64,000 nt of DNA from Sphaerochaeta associata (GCF_022869165.1 NZ_CP094929.1:2232001-2296000); one strand, 5' to 3'; positions 17,530-26,310 are shown, counted from the stretch's first letter. The notes: generated by a model not told the origin, from the sequence alone. A program made the numbers and translations.

Positions 17530-17607
17530 TTGACAAATCGGGTGTATTCTGTGAAAATCGAATCACTGACGCCTGTTTCAGGTGTATAGTATGTTTGTAT
17601 CATACAC
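17530..17607 (+). promoter_or_regulatory. promoter region and inverted repeat upstream of the acyl-CoA synthetase gene
   Basis: A perfect TTGACA (17530-17535) is followed after 17 bases by GAAAAT (17553-17558, 4/6 match). Further down, GTGTAT (17582-17587) and ATACAC (17602-17607) form an inverted repeat around AT-rich sequence that could be a regulator site. The remainder of the 17478-17630 gap shows nothing else. Confidence 0.4.
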
Positions 17608-17630
17608 ACTAACGCGGAGTACCCCCTAAC

Positions 17631-19340
17631 ATGAAACACTCTTGGGATGATTTGGATCAATATCGCGGGGTGCTGTTCCAAGGACAGTGGCCGACCATTA
17701 TAGATTTATTGCTTATCACTGAACAAAAATTCGGGACGAGAAACAGCTTTACCGTCTTCCGTCCCGACAGGGTCACCCTTACCTATACGGAGCTTCTCAA
17801 TCATGTGAAGAGGGTCGGCTCCTACCTCATGGAACAGGGAATCAAGAAAGGGGACCGTATCGTCATCAATGGAAAGAACAGTCCATCATGGGCCATAGCG
17901 TATCTGGCAACCTTGTACGCCGGAGCTGTGGTGGTACCACTGGACAATCAGCTGCACACCGACAGGGTTGAAAACCTCAGCAGTTTTGTAGATGCCTCGT
18001 TCTTTTTCGGCGACAAACCTGTCATTGTATCTCTCGACACCCAGAAAGCTTGGTTTAAAAATCTAAAAGGCTTGGCTACACTTGGCTCGGGCAGCGACCA
18101 TCATCCCAGTATTGATGCACTTGCGCCTGTTTCTCTTGCTGAACGAATCCCCTCTTTGGAACACGACCTTGCTGCAATACTTTTTACCAGCGGGACCACC
18201 GGAAATGAGAAAGGGGCCATGCTCACCCATGCAAACATCGTAAGTGACCTCTATCAAGCCTGCGACGGCACATTCCTGAGTCTGGATGAGACCGATGTCC
18301 TGTATGCATTGCTTCCCCTGCACCACTCCTATTGCTGTACTGCAGTACTCCTTGAGTCCATCAAGCATGGTGCCGAGTGTGTTTTCGGTCAGGACATCGC
18401 TGTCAGCAGAATGATCAACGACCTCACACAGGGTAAAGTCACCATATTCATGGGAATTCCCCTGCTGTACAACAAACTGCTCTCCGGTCTGCTCAAGCAG
18501 GTGAAAAAAAAGGGCTTCTTCGTGAATGCATTGATCCACACCATGATGACAATCAACGGCTTCACCAAGAAGTACCTGCACTGGAATCTCTTTCGCAAGG
18601 CATTCAATAAATTACTGCTCGAAAAAATCGGCCTTGACCGCAACAATTTCCTTATCTGCGGGGCAGGTCCCCTCAGTCCGAAAGTGTTCAAGCAATACCA
18701 ACAACTGGGCCTTGACTTCATCCAGGGGTACGGGCTGACCGAAACCAGCCCGATTCTCACCCTCAACCCCATAAGCCACTTTAAGATTGATTCTGTCGGG
18801 ATGGTTTTTCCGATGGTGGACATGATCATCGCCGAAGCTGATTCGAATGGAGTGGGAGAAATCCGGGTGAAAGGACCAAACGTCACCCAAGGGTATTACA
18901 AGGATGCGGAGCATACAGCCGAGCTTTTTGACGAGCAAGGATATTTGAAGACAGGAGACCTGGGATACTTGGATAAGGAGAACTACCTCTACCTCAAGGG
19001 AAGGGCGAAAAACATCATAGTCACCGAAGGCGGCAAGAATGTCTATCCGGAAGAAATCGAGGATCTCTTCCAGCTCTACACGCAGGTGGATCAGATCCTT
19101 GTGCGCGGGTATCAGGAGAACAAGGATGTACCTGCCGAGATGATCGAGGCTGTTGTCTATCCCAATGCAGACTACTACAAGGACCATGGTGTTTCCATCC
19201 AGGAAGATCTGGACCGGGTCATCAAGGAAGTGAACCAGCAACTGTCCGGATACAAGAAAATCACCCGTCTGACAATTTTAGACAAACCGATGGATATGAC
19301 CAGTACAAAAAAGATCAAACGCAACAAGGTGACGGCTTAG
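17631..19340 (+). CDS. AMP-forming acyl-CoA synthetase (long-chain fatty acid-CoA ligase family)
   Basis: This 569-residue ANL-superfamily adenylating enzyme activates a carboxylic acid, probably a fatty acid, to acyl-AMP and then acyl-CoA. The P-loop TSGTTGNEKGAMLTH (about 184-198), the motif GYGLTETSP, the hinge KTGDLGYLD, and the C-terminal catalytic Lys region STKKIKRNK are visible. The long insert between P-loop and GYGLTETSP is typical of fatty acyl ligases. A weak GGAG lies about 10 nt before the ATG. No beta-oxidation gene is nearby, so the role is probably use of exogenous fatty acid for lipids. The substrate is an inference. Confidence 0.88.
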   Translation: MKHSWDDLDQYRGVLFQGQWPTIIDLLLITEQKFGTRNSFTVFRPDRVTLTYTELLNHVKRVGSYLMEQGIKKGDRIVINGKNSPSWAIAYLATLYAGAVVVPLDNQLHTDRVENLSSFVDASFFFGDKPVIVSLDTQKAWFKNLKGLATLGSGSDHHPSIDALAPVSLAERIPSLEHDLAAILFTSGTTGNEKGAMLTHANIVSDLYQACDGTFLSLDETDVLYALLPLHHSYCCTAVLLESIKHGAECVFGQDIAVSRMINDLTQGKVTIFMGIPLLYNKLLSGLLKQVKKKGFFVNALIHTMMTINGFTKKYLHWNLFRKAFNKLLLEKIGLDRNNFLICGAGPLSPKVFKQYQQLGLDFIQGYGLTETSPILTLNPISHFKIDSVGMVFPMVDMIIAEADSNGVGEIRVKGPNVTQGYYKDAEHTAELFDEQGYLKTGDLGYLDKENYLYLKGRAKNIIVTEGGKNVYPEEIEDLFQLYTQVDQILVRGYQENKDVPAEMIEAVVYPNADYYKDHGVSIQEDLDRVIKEVNQQLSGYKKITRLTILDKPMDMTSTKKIKRNKVTA

Positions 19341-19357
19341 GGCGTTCATGCTACAAT
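19329..19357 (+). promoter_or_regulatory. promoter of mtaD inside the preceding gene, probably leaderless
   Basis: GTGACG (19329-19334), 17 bases and TACAAT (19352-19357) precede the mtaD ATG by 7 bases. There is no ribosome site. The -35 lies in the last codons of the acyl-CoA synthetase gene. Confidence 0.5.
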
Positions 19358-19364
19358 ACCGCCT

Positions 19365-20654
19365 ATGAAACTACTCCTATCCAATGCCTTGATTGTTCCA
19401 ATGACGGCTCAAGGCCTTTATTTTCGTGGTGATATCGGTATTGACGGCAGGCATATTGCCTTTACAGGAACGAACGATCCTTCGTTTGTTCCCGATCGAA
19501 TCATCGACGCTTCTTCCTCTATTGCAATGCCGGCATTGGTCAACGCCCATACTCACTTGAGCATGGGCTTGATGCGCAACTACAAGGACGATATGCCCAC
19601 CCTTCAGGCTTGGTTGGCTGAAATATTCCCCATCGAAAACAAGCTTACCGAGAGGGACGTGCTGCTTGCCTCCCGTCTGGGCCTGGTCGAGCTGATCCAA
19701 AGCGGTGTTACCACCTTCGCCGACATGTACTTCCATCCCCAGTCCACTGCGGAAGCTGTGTTGGAAGCCGGTATTCGTGCAAGCATCAGTGTGACGCTGT
19801 TCGGCGGTCTTGAAGAGAACAAGCAACGTGTCTACGATCGTGAGAAACTTCTGAGACCGTATATTGATCGAAGTGAAGGGCGCATCCAGATCGACTGCGC
19901 ACCCCATGCCATTTACACCTGTCCCAAGGAGACGTACCAATTCGCCCACAGTTGGACGAAGGACCATCAGGCGATACTGCACACCCACCTCAGCGAAACA
20001 CAGCTGGAGGTCCAGGATTGCATACGGGAGACAGGAAAAACCCCCTTGGAGTATCTCTTGGATATCGGAGCCTTGCAGGATGTGAAGAGTTTGCTGGCCC
20101 ATTGTGTACACCTGACTGATTCCGAAGCGGATGCATTGCATGACCTGGACTCCAGCCTGGTACATAACCCGAGCAGCAACTGCAAGCTCTCCAGCGGTAT
20201 AGCGCCCATCAGCTCCTATATCCAGAAAGGAGTCACGGTAGCCCTTGGGACCGACGGGGCAAGCAGCAACAACAATCTCAATATGGTCGAGGAGATGCAC
20301 ATCGCCAGCCTGTTGGGCAAGGTGCATGCCACGACGCACCAAAAGCTGCATCCGTACGATGTGCTGCGCATGGCGACTGCCGACGGTGCCAAAGCCTTGG
20401 GCTTGCAGCAGAAAATCGGAATGCTGAAGGCGGGCATGGAAGCTGACATTCTTCTTGTGGATATTCATAAAAGCCATTTGACTCCACTGAACGACCCATT
20501 CAGCGCCTTGGTCTATGCAACCCAGGCCTCCGATGTGGACACCCTCATCTGTCAGGGCAGAGTTCTCATGGAAGGCCGCAGGCTGATGACTTTGGATCAG
20601 GATCAAATCATCAAGGATGTTCAGAAGAGCTGGGCGGATGTTCAGCAACGATAG
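19365..20654 (+). CDS. mtaD: 5'-methylthioadenosine / S-adenosylhomocysteine deaminase
   Basis: This 429-residue amidohydrolase deaminates methylthioadenosine, S-adenosylhomocysteine or 5'-deoxyadenosine to the inosine analogues. Metal and substrate motifs are in order: NAHTHLSMGLMR (HxH), HTHLSET (His and Glu), LLAHCVHL (His) and LGTDGASSNNNL (Asp). The length fits the MtaD/SahN group rather than guanine deaminase or chlorohydrolases. It lies 11 bases before mtnA, which supports a methylthio-nucleoside salvage role. No Shine-Dalgarno is present; a TACAAT box ends 7 nt before the ATG. Confidence 0.9.
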   Translation: MKLLLSNALIVPMTAQGLYFRGDIGIDGRHIAFTGTNDPSFVPDRIIDASSSIAMPALVNAHTHLSMGLMRNYKDDMPTLQAWLAEIFPIENKLTERDVLLASRLGLVELIQSGVTTFADMYFHPQSTAEAVLEAGIRASISVTLFGGLEENKQRVYDREKLLRPYIDRSEGRIQIDCAPHAIYTCPKETYQFAHSWTKDHQAILHTHLSETQLEVQDCIRETGKTPLEYLLDIGALQDVKSLLAHCVHLTDSEADALHDLDSSLVHNPSSNCKLSSGIAPISSYIQKGVTVALGTDGASSNNNLNMVEEMHIASLLGKVHATTHQKLHPYDVLRMATADGAKALGLQQKIGMLKAGMEADILLVDIHKSHLTPLNDPFSALVYATQASDVDTLICQGRVLMEGRRLMTLDQDQIIKDVQKSWADVQQR

Positions 20655-20665
20655 GAGAGAATCAC

Positions 20666-21703
20666 ATGGATGAGTCGTTTGTCGCCCTGCAGTTCAAAGA
20701 AGAGAAACTGGTTCTGTTGGATCAAAGAATCTTGCCCACCCACGTGGAGTATGTACAGTGTGCAACCTTTGAGGAGGTAGAGTTCGCAATTCGCGATATG
20801 ATCGTTCGAGGAGCTCCGGCCATCGGCGCTGCAGCAGCATACGGCGTGTACCTTGCCTTGAAACAGTGTTCCGGGGAAACGGATTTCTATCAGGCATGCA
20901 CCTTTCTTGGTCAGGCGAGACCGACGGCGGTGAACCTGATGTGGGCGATAGAACGCATGCTCTCCGTATATGAACAATGTAAGATTGGAGGTCGTCCGCA
21001 TGCCTTGCGAAGGCTTCTGTCCGAGGCGCATGCCATCCGCGAAGAGGACATCCGGACAAACAAAACCATCAGCAGGATTGGAAATAGAATCGTACCCGAT
21101 AGGGCTACAATTCTCACCCACTGCAATACAGGAGCCCTTGCAACCGCTGGATGGGGAACAGCCTTGGGGGTGATCAAGCAGGCTTTCTATGACAACAAGC
21201 AAATCTTTGTCTATGCCGATGAGACGCGGCCCCGCTTTCAGGGAGCCAGGCTTACCGCATGGGAGCTGATGGAGGCAAAGATTCCCTCCAAACTCATTGT
21301 CGACAGCGCTGCAGCCACGCTCATCCGGGATGGGAAGATCGACTTGGTCATCCTTGGAGGCGACCGGGTCGCCGCAAACGGGGATGTCGCAAACAAGTTG
21401 GGAACCTTTGCACTTTCAGTAATCTGCAAGGCGTACGGCATACCCTTTTACAGCGTAGTACCGGTTTCCACCATCGATTTCGCCATACCTGACGGATCAG
21501 CCATCCTCATCGAGGAGCGGGAAGCAACCGAAGTCACCCATGTCCAGGGAGTGCAGGTTGCTCCTACGGGCACGCAGGTCTACAACCCGGCTTTTGATGT
21601 CACGCCACACCAGAACATCACCGGCATCATCACCGAACGGGGAATCATCTATCCTCCGTTCAAGGAAAACATTGAACGACTTCGACGTGGAGAGTCTCTC
21701 TGA
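20666..21703 (+). CDS. mtnA: methylthioribose-1-phosphate isomerase
   Basis: This 345-residue member of the eIF2B-related isomerase family converts 5-methylthioribose-1-phosphate (or 5-deoxyribose-1-phosphate) to the ribulose form. The motifs RGAPAIGAAAAYGV, NLMWAIERM, LTHCNTGALAT (active-site Cys) and LGGDRVAANGDVANKLGT (active-site Asp) are all present. GGAG lies about 9 nt before the ATG. It follows mtaD directly. The phosphorylase that must make the sugar phosphate and the downstream aldolase or dehydratase are not in the window. Confidence 0.94.
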   Translation: MDESFVALQFKEEKLVLLDQRILPTHVEYVQCATFEEVEFAIRDMIVRGAPAIGAAAAYGVYLALKQCSGETDFYQACTFLGQARPTAVNLMWAIERMLSVYEQCKIGGRPHALRRLLSEAHAIREEDIRTNKTISRIGNRIVPDRATILTHCNTGALATAGWGTALGVIKQAFYDNKQIFVYADETRPRFQGARLTAWELMEAKIPSKLIVDSAAATLIRDGKIDLVILGGDRVAANGDVANKLGTFALSVICKAYGIPFYSVVPVSTIDFAIPDGSAILIEEREATEVTHVQGVQVAPTGTQVYNPAFDVTPHQNITGIITERGIIYPPFKENIERLRRGESL

Positions 21704-21797
21704 TATCCTGAAGCAGTTTTTTAGAAAAAAATCATTGTCCGGAGAATTGGTGAAATGGGCAATAGAAGGGCCCTTGGTTGAGCACTCCCTCAGCTGA
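21672..21797 (+). CDS. possible short ORF (41 aa) overlapping the end of mtnA
   Basis: A TTG at 21672, preceded by AAGGA, opens a 41-codon frame out of phase with mtnA. It gives NDFDVESLSDILKQFF and then RKKSLSGELVKWAIEG. The composition is protein-like (amphipathic, KK/SL pattern). Its stop codon falls inside the palindrome at 21787-21800. It may be a small protein, a remnant of a longer gene, or chance. I do not recognise it. Confidence 0.25.
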   Translation: MNDFDVESLSDILKQFFRKKSLSGELVKWAIEGPLVEHSLS

Positions 21798-21800
21798 GGG
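21787..21800 (+). terminator. palindrome after mtnA, possible terminator
   Basis: CCCTC-AGCT-GAGGG is a perfect palindrome that can form a 5-bp stem, followed by TATTTGT. It is the only hairpin between mtnA and gdhA. T-richness is modest, so function as a terminator is uncertain. Confidence 0.4.
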
Positions 21801-21876
21801 TATTTGTCCCTATGCATCTACGCATCCCGCAAAATTATTCATGAATTTTTCGTATTTCCGAAAGCCTTTACCAACT

Positions 21877-21924
21877 TTGACAAATTCATTAGTATCGTAT
21901 GCAGTTTCATGTATATTTATACAT
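21877..21924 (+). promoter_or_regulatory. promoter/operator region of gdhA
   Basis: A perfect TTGACA (21877-21882) is followed by AT-rich sequence but no good -10 at 17 bases. The inverted repeat ATGTAT-4 nt-ATACAT (21909-21924), just before the ribosome site, could be a regulator site or include the -10. Confidence 0.35.
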
Positions 21925-21947
21925 ACCTATGAGGAGTGATACCCAGC

Positions 21948-23309
21948 ATGCACGACGCGACCCAAAAGATTCTTGATCATGTGATCAAGCTCGATCCACA
22001 TCAAAAGGAATTCATCCAAGCGGTGACATCGTTCCTTTCCTCCATCGACACCTTGGTGGACGACCTCCCTCAGGTTGTATATCACAAAGTACTCGATCGT
22101 ATTGTTGAGCCCGAGCGGGTTATCATGTTCAGAGTACCCTGGATTGACGATGACGGACAGCTGCAGATCAACCGCGGTTATAGGGTGCAGATGAACAGCG
22201 CCATCGGTCCTTACAAGGGGGGGCTTCGCTTTCACCCGTCTGTAAACCTCTCGATTCTCAAATTCCTGGCATTCGAGCAAACCTTCAAGAACAGCCTCAC
22301 CGGCCTATCCATGGGCGGCGGCAAGGGAGGAAGCGACTTCAATCCCAAGGGAAAAAGCGACAATGAGGTGATGCGTTTCTGCCAGAGTTTCATGACCGAG
22401 CTTGCACGCCATATCGGTGAGGATACCGATATTCCCGCCGGTGACATCGGTGTCGGCGGCCGGGAGATCGGGTATATGTACGGCCAATACAGGCGAATGA
22501 CCAATCGCTCTGTGGGTATTCTTACAGGGAAAGGGCCTTCCTACGGGGGCTCGTTCATCCGTCCCGAGGCAACCGGCTACGGCCTGGTATATCTCACTGC
22601 GGCAATCCTTGAATCCAAGGGCATGAGCTTGGAGGGCAAGAGTTGTCTGGTGAGCGGAAGCGGCAACGTAGCACAGTTCACCATCGAGAAACTGCTGCAG
22701 ATGAAAGCCAAGGTACTCACCCTCAGTGACTCCTCCGGAGTCCTGATCGACCCGAGCGGCATCGATGAGAAGAAACTGGCCTACATCAAAACGCTCAAGA
22801 ATGTGCGTCGTGGAAGAATCGCCGAATATGCAACACAATACAAGGAAGCAACCTACATTCCTCACAATGGAAGTCAGGAAAGCAACCCGTTGTGGAACGT
22901 CAAGGCTGATTATGCATTCCCCTGTGCCACACAGAATGAGATCAACGCTCAGGATGCACAAAACCTTGTGGTAAATGGGATCAAGCTTGTCGGCGAAGGG
23001 GCGAACATGCCCACCACCCTGGAAGCGGATGCAATCTTCAAGGACAGCGGCATTCTTCATGCCCCGGGCAAAGCAGCCAACGCCGGCGGCGTAGCGGTTT
23101 CCGGCCTTGAGATGGCCCAGAACAGCCAGAAGCTCCAGTGGACTCCCGGCCAAGTCGATCAGCAGCTGCAGCAAATCATGAAGAACATCTTTGCCTCCAT
23201 CAGCAGTGCCGCTGAAAAATACAGCACCAAGGACAACTATGTCGATGGTGCGAATATTGCAGGATTTTTGAAAGTCAGTGAAGCCATGATCGCCCAAGGT
23301 TATGTATAA
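21948..23309 (+). CDS. gdhA: NADP-type glutamate dehydrogenase
   Basis: This 453-residue hexameric glutamate dehydrogenase aminates 2-oxoglutarate with ammonium, the main ammonia assimilation or glutamate step in many anaerobes. Conserved parts are KGGLRFHPSVN, the Lys-containing MGGGKGGSDFNPKGK, PAGDIGVGGREIGYMYGQYR (split around its Asp), and the nucleotide-binding SGSGNVAQF. Size and the DTDIPAGDIGVG pattern match the NADP-dependent small-subunit class. ATG 21948 with GAGGAG 11 nt upstream is preferred over a GTG at 21936 that lies inside that site. A strong terminator follows. Confidence 0.95.
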   Translation: MHDATQKILDHVIKLDPHQKEFIQAVTSFLSSIDTLVDDLPQVVYHKVLDRIVEPERVIMFRVPWIDDDGQLQINRGYRVQMNSAIGPYKGGLRFHPSVNLSILKFLAFEQTFKNSLTGLSMGGGKGGSDFNPKGKSDNEVMRFCQSFMTELARHIGEDTDIPAGDIGVGGREIGYMYGQYRRMTNRSVGILTGKGPSYGGSFIRPEATGYGLVYLTAAILESKGMSLEGKSCLVSGSGNVAQFTIEKLLQMKAKVLTLSDSSGVLIDPSGIDEKKLAYIKTLKNVRRGRIAEYATQYKEATYIPHNGSQESNPLWNVKADYAFPCATQNEINAQDAQNLVVNGIKLVGEGANMPTTLEADAIFKDSGILHAPGKAANAGGVAVSGLEMAQNSQKLQWTPGQVDQQLQQIMKNIFASISSAAEKYSTKDNYVDGANIAGFLKVSEAMIAQGYV

Positions 23310-23330
23310 GGCCTACATTACTGCCAAGCA

Positions 23331-23357
23331 AGCAGGTCTTCGGACCTGCTTTTTTTG
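23331..23357 (+). terminator. Rho-independent terminator after gdhA
   Basis: AGCAGGTC-TTCG-GACCTGCT forms a perfect 8-bp stem with a UUCG tetraloop followed by seven T residues, 22 bases after the gdhA stop. Confidence 0.95.
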
Positions 23358-23447
23358 TACTCAGAGCAATACATCATCCAGCGATGGGGAAAATCAACTG
23401 TACGGCAATGCTTTTTTCGAGTAGAATGGGAGACAAGGAGAATACCG

Positions 23448-23828
23448 ATGAAAGAACAAGAATTTTACGTTTGCAAACATTGTGGAAACATTGTTGCCAA
23501 GGTGATCGACCGTGGGCCGAAAATCTCTTGCTGTGGAGAAGAGATGATTGTTCTAAAGGCAAATACAGTTGATGCTGCCAAGGAAAAGCACGTTCCTGTC
23601 GTAAAGATTGAAGGCAACAAGCTTGAGGTGAACGTGGGCTCGGTGGACCATCCGATGACAAAAGAACACCACATCGCCTTCATCTATGTCCAGACCGAGA
23701 AGGGCGGAATGCGCAAGAGTCTTCCTGTTGATGGAAAGCCCCATGCAACCTTTGCTCTCGACGACGACAAAGCCATTGCTGTGTACGAGTACTGCAACCT
23801 TCACGGGCTGTGGAAGGTAGAGCTCTAA
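23448..23828 (+). CDS. dfx: desulfoferrodoxin (2Fe superoxide reductase)
   Basis: This 126-residue two-domain protein reduces superoxide to peroxide without making oxygen, typical of anaerobes. The N-terminal desulforedoxin-like domain supplies the Fe(Cys)4 centre (CKHCGN and SCCGEEM). The C-terminal catalytic domain has the His/Cys ligands of centre II in EKHVPVV, EHHIAF and YCNLHGLW. The Glu of the KEKH segment is adjacent to the iron site. AAGGAG lies 7 nt before ATG 23448; the upstream frame extension has no support. It is convergent with the ABC ATPase gene, overlapping it by four bases. Confidence 0.96.
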   Translation: MKEQEFYVCKHCGNIVAKVIDRGPKISCCGEEMIVLKANTVDAAKEKHVPVVKIEGNKLEVNVGSVDHPMTKEHHIAFIYVQTEKGGMRKSLPVDGKPHATFALDDDKAIAVYEYCNLHGLWKVEL

Positions 23829-24538
23829 GAACTCACCAGAGCCTGTACCAACGAGGCTTCCAAAGCCAACAGTGTTTGATCACCAATATTCCTCGCTTTG
23901 CGGGGAATATCTATTTTTTGGTAAAGCAATGGTTTTTTCGGATCGCCAAGACAACAAACAGCATCCCCGAGAAGAATAGCCTCCTTGGGGTCATGGGTCA
24001 CAAACAACGTTGTTCTCGGGCTCTCCTCCCAAAGGCCGATGAAGGCCTTGAGCAGATTCACCTTGAGCTTGATATCGAGGCTCTGGAACGGCTCATCGAG
24101 CAGCATCAGCTTTGCAGGATGGGCGAACGAGCGGGCGATGGCCACCCGTTGTCGCATACCCCCCGACAGCTGGGCTGGATAGAGGCAGGCACTATCCGAC
24201 AAGCCCACCATCTCAAGATAGTGCAGTACTACACGCTCCCGCTCGACTCTACTGGACACGAATGATCGCAAGGCAAGCTCGACGTTGGTGAATACAGTGC
24301 TGTGGGGAAGCAAGCGCGGTTCCTGGAAGAGATAGCTTATGCTACCCTCCTCCTCTGCTTCCTTGATCACACTCCCTCCGTCAGGTTTTACCAAACCGGC
24401 TGCAATCTGCAGCAGTGTGGTCTTTCCCTCACCCGATGGGCCCACCACCGAAAGAATGGAGCGAGTCTCGATTTCCAAATCAAATCCATCAAAAATGCAA
24501 TTTGCCCCGTATGCCTTGCTTATGGATTGGAATCGCAT
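23825..24538 (-). CDS. ABC transporter ATP-binding protein (nitrate/sulfonate/taurine class)
   Basis: This 237-residue ATPase has Walker A GPSGEGKTT, Q-loop YLFQEPRLLPH, signature LSGGMRQRV, Walker B LMLLDEPFQSLD and H-loop FVTHDP. It is closest in style to SsuB/TauB/ThiZ proteins. It energises import by the partner permease and binding protein encoded directly upstream; it overlaps the permease gene by 19 bases. It is the last gene of the tyrS-side minus-strand run. The substrate cannot be read from this subunit. Confidence 0.92.
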   Translation of the reverse strand: MRFQSISKAYGANCIFDGFDLEIETRSILSVVGPSGEGKTTLLQIAAGLVKPDGGSVIKEAEEEGSISYLFQEPRLLPHSTVFTNVELALRSFVSSRVERERVVLHYLEMVGLSDSACLYPAQLSGGMRQRVAIARSFAHPAKLMLLDEPFQSLDIKLKVNLLKAFIGLWEESPRTTLFVTHDPKEAILLGDAVCCLGDPKKPLLYQKIDIPRKARNIGDQTLLALEASLVQALVSS

Positions 24539-25308
24539 AGCGCACTCCTCGCATCAACATGCTTCTTGAGCTTTCCCAGCGACCATACCAGTCCATCGAA
24601 GAGTAAATCAAATACGGCAGTCAGCAGAATTGCCATCAACGTCCACGAGAGCACTTGGTCGGTCTCCAGCTGTACCTGGGAAAGCTGCATCCTGGCCCCC
24701 ACTCCATAACGGGGAACAGTAAGAACTTCAGCTGCGATGACCACCTTCCAAACCATTGACAGCGATGCACGCGACCCGATGATAAAGAAGGGGAGAAGAG
24801 AAGGAAGGGTGTAGTGCACAAGCTTGTCCCAGCCTCGTATGTCGTAGAGCCGGCACATTTCATCCAGGCTTTTGTCCATTTGTTTCACCCCCCCCTCAAT
24901 TTGCACATACATGACAGGAAAACCCATCAGGAAAGCAGAGAAGAGGGGTACGGTTCCGCTGGTGAACCAGATGAAGGCCAAAAGGATGATGCTCATCACC
25001 GGAATGGCCTTGAGCACGGTGACAAACGGCCTGAGTGCAAGGGAAAACAGAGGGAATTTTCCTCCAAGCAGACCGACCACCGTTGCACTGGCAACGATGA
25101 TCGCAAAACTCTGCAAAGCCCTGAGGATGGTGGCAAACACATTTGCTGAAAAAGGCTTCCATCGCACCAAATCGTTCAGGGCTGAGAACACAGGACCGAG
25201 TCCGGGAAGCAGAATCTGACTGTCCAGCAACACCGAGGCAAGCTGCCAAAACAAGAGCAGCAGAGCCGATGAGAGGAAGAGAATCAGACTACGCTTGACC
25301 GAACGCAT
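24520..25308 (-). CDS. ABC transporter permease (SsuC/TauC/ThiX class)
   Basis: This 262-residue inner-membrane protein has about six predicted membrane helices: an N-terminal anchor (LILFLSSALLLLFWQLASVLL) and a BPD_transp_1 core with an EAA-like loop around YTLPSLLPFFIIGSRASLSMVWKVVIAAE, read in parts. It forms the channel of the importer with its neighbouring ATPase and binding protein. It lies 11 bases downstream of the binding-protein gene. Confidence 0.9.
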   Translation of the reverse strand: MRSVKRSLILFLSSALLLLFWQLASVLLDSQILLPGLGPVFSALNDLVRWKPFSANVFATILRALQSFAIIVASATVVGLLGGKFPLFSLALRPFVTVLKAIPVMSIILLAFIWFTSGTVPLFSAFLMGFPVMYVQIEGGVKQMDKSLDEMCRLYDIRGWDKLVHYTLPSLLPFFIIGSRASLSMVWKVVIAAEVLTVPRYGVGARMQLSQVQLETDQVLSWTLMAILLTAVFDLLFDGLVWSLGKLKKHVDARSALCDSNP

Positions 25309-25319
25309 CAGTACATCCT

Positions 25320-26294
25320 TTACAGATACAGATCTTCTGAAGGAATGGTACCACCAATGGAAGCGGGACTGAAGCCGTGCAGGAAAGAAAAATATGCCTG
25401 CACTTCAGCCTTCGCTTCCTGACTTGGAATAAAGACCAGGTTGCAGGAAGGAATTGCAGGGGTTGCCATGGCACTCGCCATGATCCCGGCAGCCTCTATG
25501 GCCTGACCTGCGGCGATTGGATCTGCATTGACCCAAGCAACCGAATCCTCATATGCCTTCAGTACCGTCGCCAAAGCAAGCGGATGGTTCTTAGCGAAAG
25601 CCTCTGAGACGACAAGCACGCTCATCGGGTAATTGAGGACGCCCGAAAGCTGGTGGTAGAGGGATTGTACGTCCACGACTGCACGAGATTTGGGACTGCG
25701 GTTGAGAATCATGGAGACAAACGGCTGGGGCAGTACGGCCAGTGAGACCTTGCCGGCAATGACCAGCTGGGCGAGCTGGGCGGGGGCTGCAACCGAATAG
25801 TCGAGTATCACATCCTTGCCTACTTCAAGACCTGCCTGTTTAAGCAGAAGCTGGCTCATCTGGTCGGGGGTTGAACCCGCACCAGGGACATGGACAGTTT
25901 TCCCCAGCAGATCCTCAACCGATGATGCTGAACCATCGCTGGAAAGCACGCTGAGCATACCGTTTCCAATGACAGCGGCGAGTTTTACCTTTACACCCTT
26001 GTTATACAGATTTGCAGCCACATTGGTCGGAAGGCTGGCAAAATCCAGTTCTCCATTGGCCAGCCGGGCGATAACCTCGTTCGGGGAGGGGAACACACTC
26101 ATGTTGATGGTAACAGTATCACTGATTTTACCTTCATTTTGGGTCAACGCAACCGAAGAGAAGCCGGTGGGACCGGCCATAACGCCGAATTGAACATCCA
26201 ATGCGGAAGCAACCGGGGCCTCGGAAACCGCTTGGGCTCCCAGTGTGAAAGTGACGGTCAAAACAATTAAAAGAACATTCAGCAAACGTTTCAT
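25320..26294 (-). CDS. NMT1/SsuA-like ABC substrate-binding protein
   Basis: This 324-residue periplasmic solute receptor has a Sec signal peptide (hydrophobic LLNVLLIVLTVTFTLG, cleavage expected near AQA). It has the fold signature of the NMT1/SsuA family: GVMAGPTGFSSVAL, ANGELDFASLPTNVAANLYNKG in parts, and VHVPGAGSTPDQM. Such proteins bind sulfonates, pyrimidines or related small molecules; the ligand here is unknown. GGGAGA lies about 7 nt before the ATG. It is the first gene of the importer, behind a hairpin that separates it from tyrS. Confidence 0.85.
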   Translation of the reverse strand: MKRLLNVLLIVLTVTFTLGAQAVSEAPVASALDVQFGVMAGPTGFSSVALTQNEGKISDTVTINMSVFPSPNEVIARLANGELDFASLPTNVAANLYNKGVKVKLAAVIGNGMLSVLSSDGSASSVEDLLGKTVHVPGAGSTPDQMSQLLLKQAGLEVGKDVILDYSVAAPAQLAQLVIAGKVSLAVLPQPFVSMILNRSPKSRAVVDVQSLYHQLSGVLNYPMSVLVVSEAFAKNHPLALATVLKAYEDSVAWVNADPIAAGQAIEAAGIMASAMATPAIPSCNLVFIPSQEAKAEVQAYFSFLHGFSPASIGGTIPSEDLYL

Positions 26295-26310
26295 ATACTA
26301 TCTCCCTATG

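Noticed and set aside
19377-20648. 423-codon minus-strand frame across mtaD
   Set aside because: mtaD has all catalytic motifs on the plus strand; the antisense frame has no recognisable family and no ribosome site.
22305-23297. 330-codon minus-strand frame across gdhA
   Set aside because: Antisense shadow of glutamate dehydrogenase.
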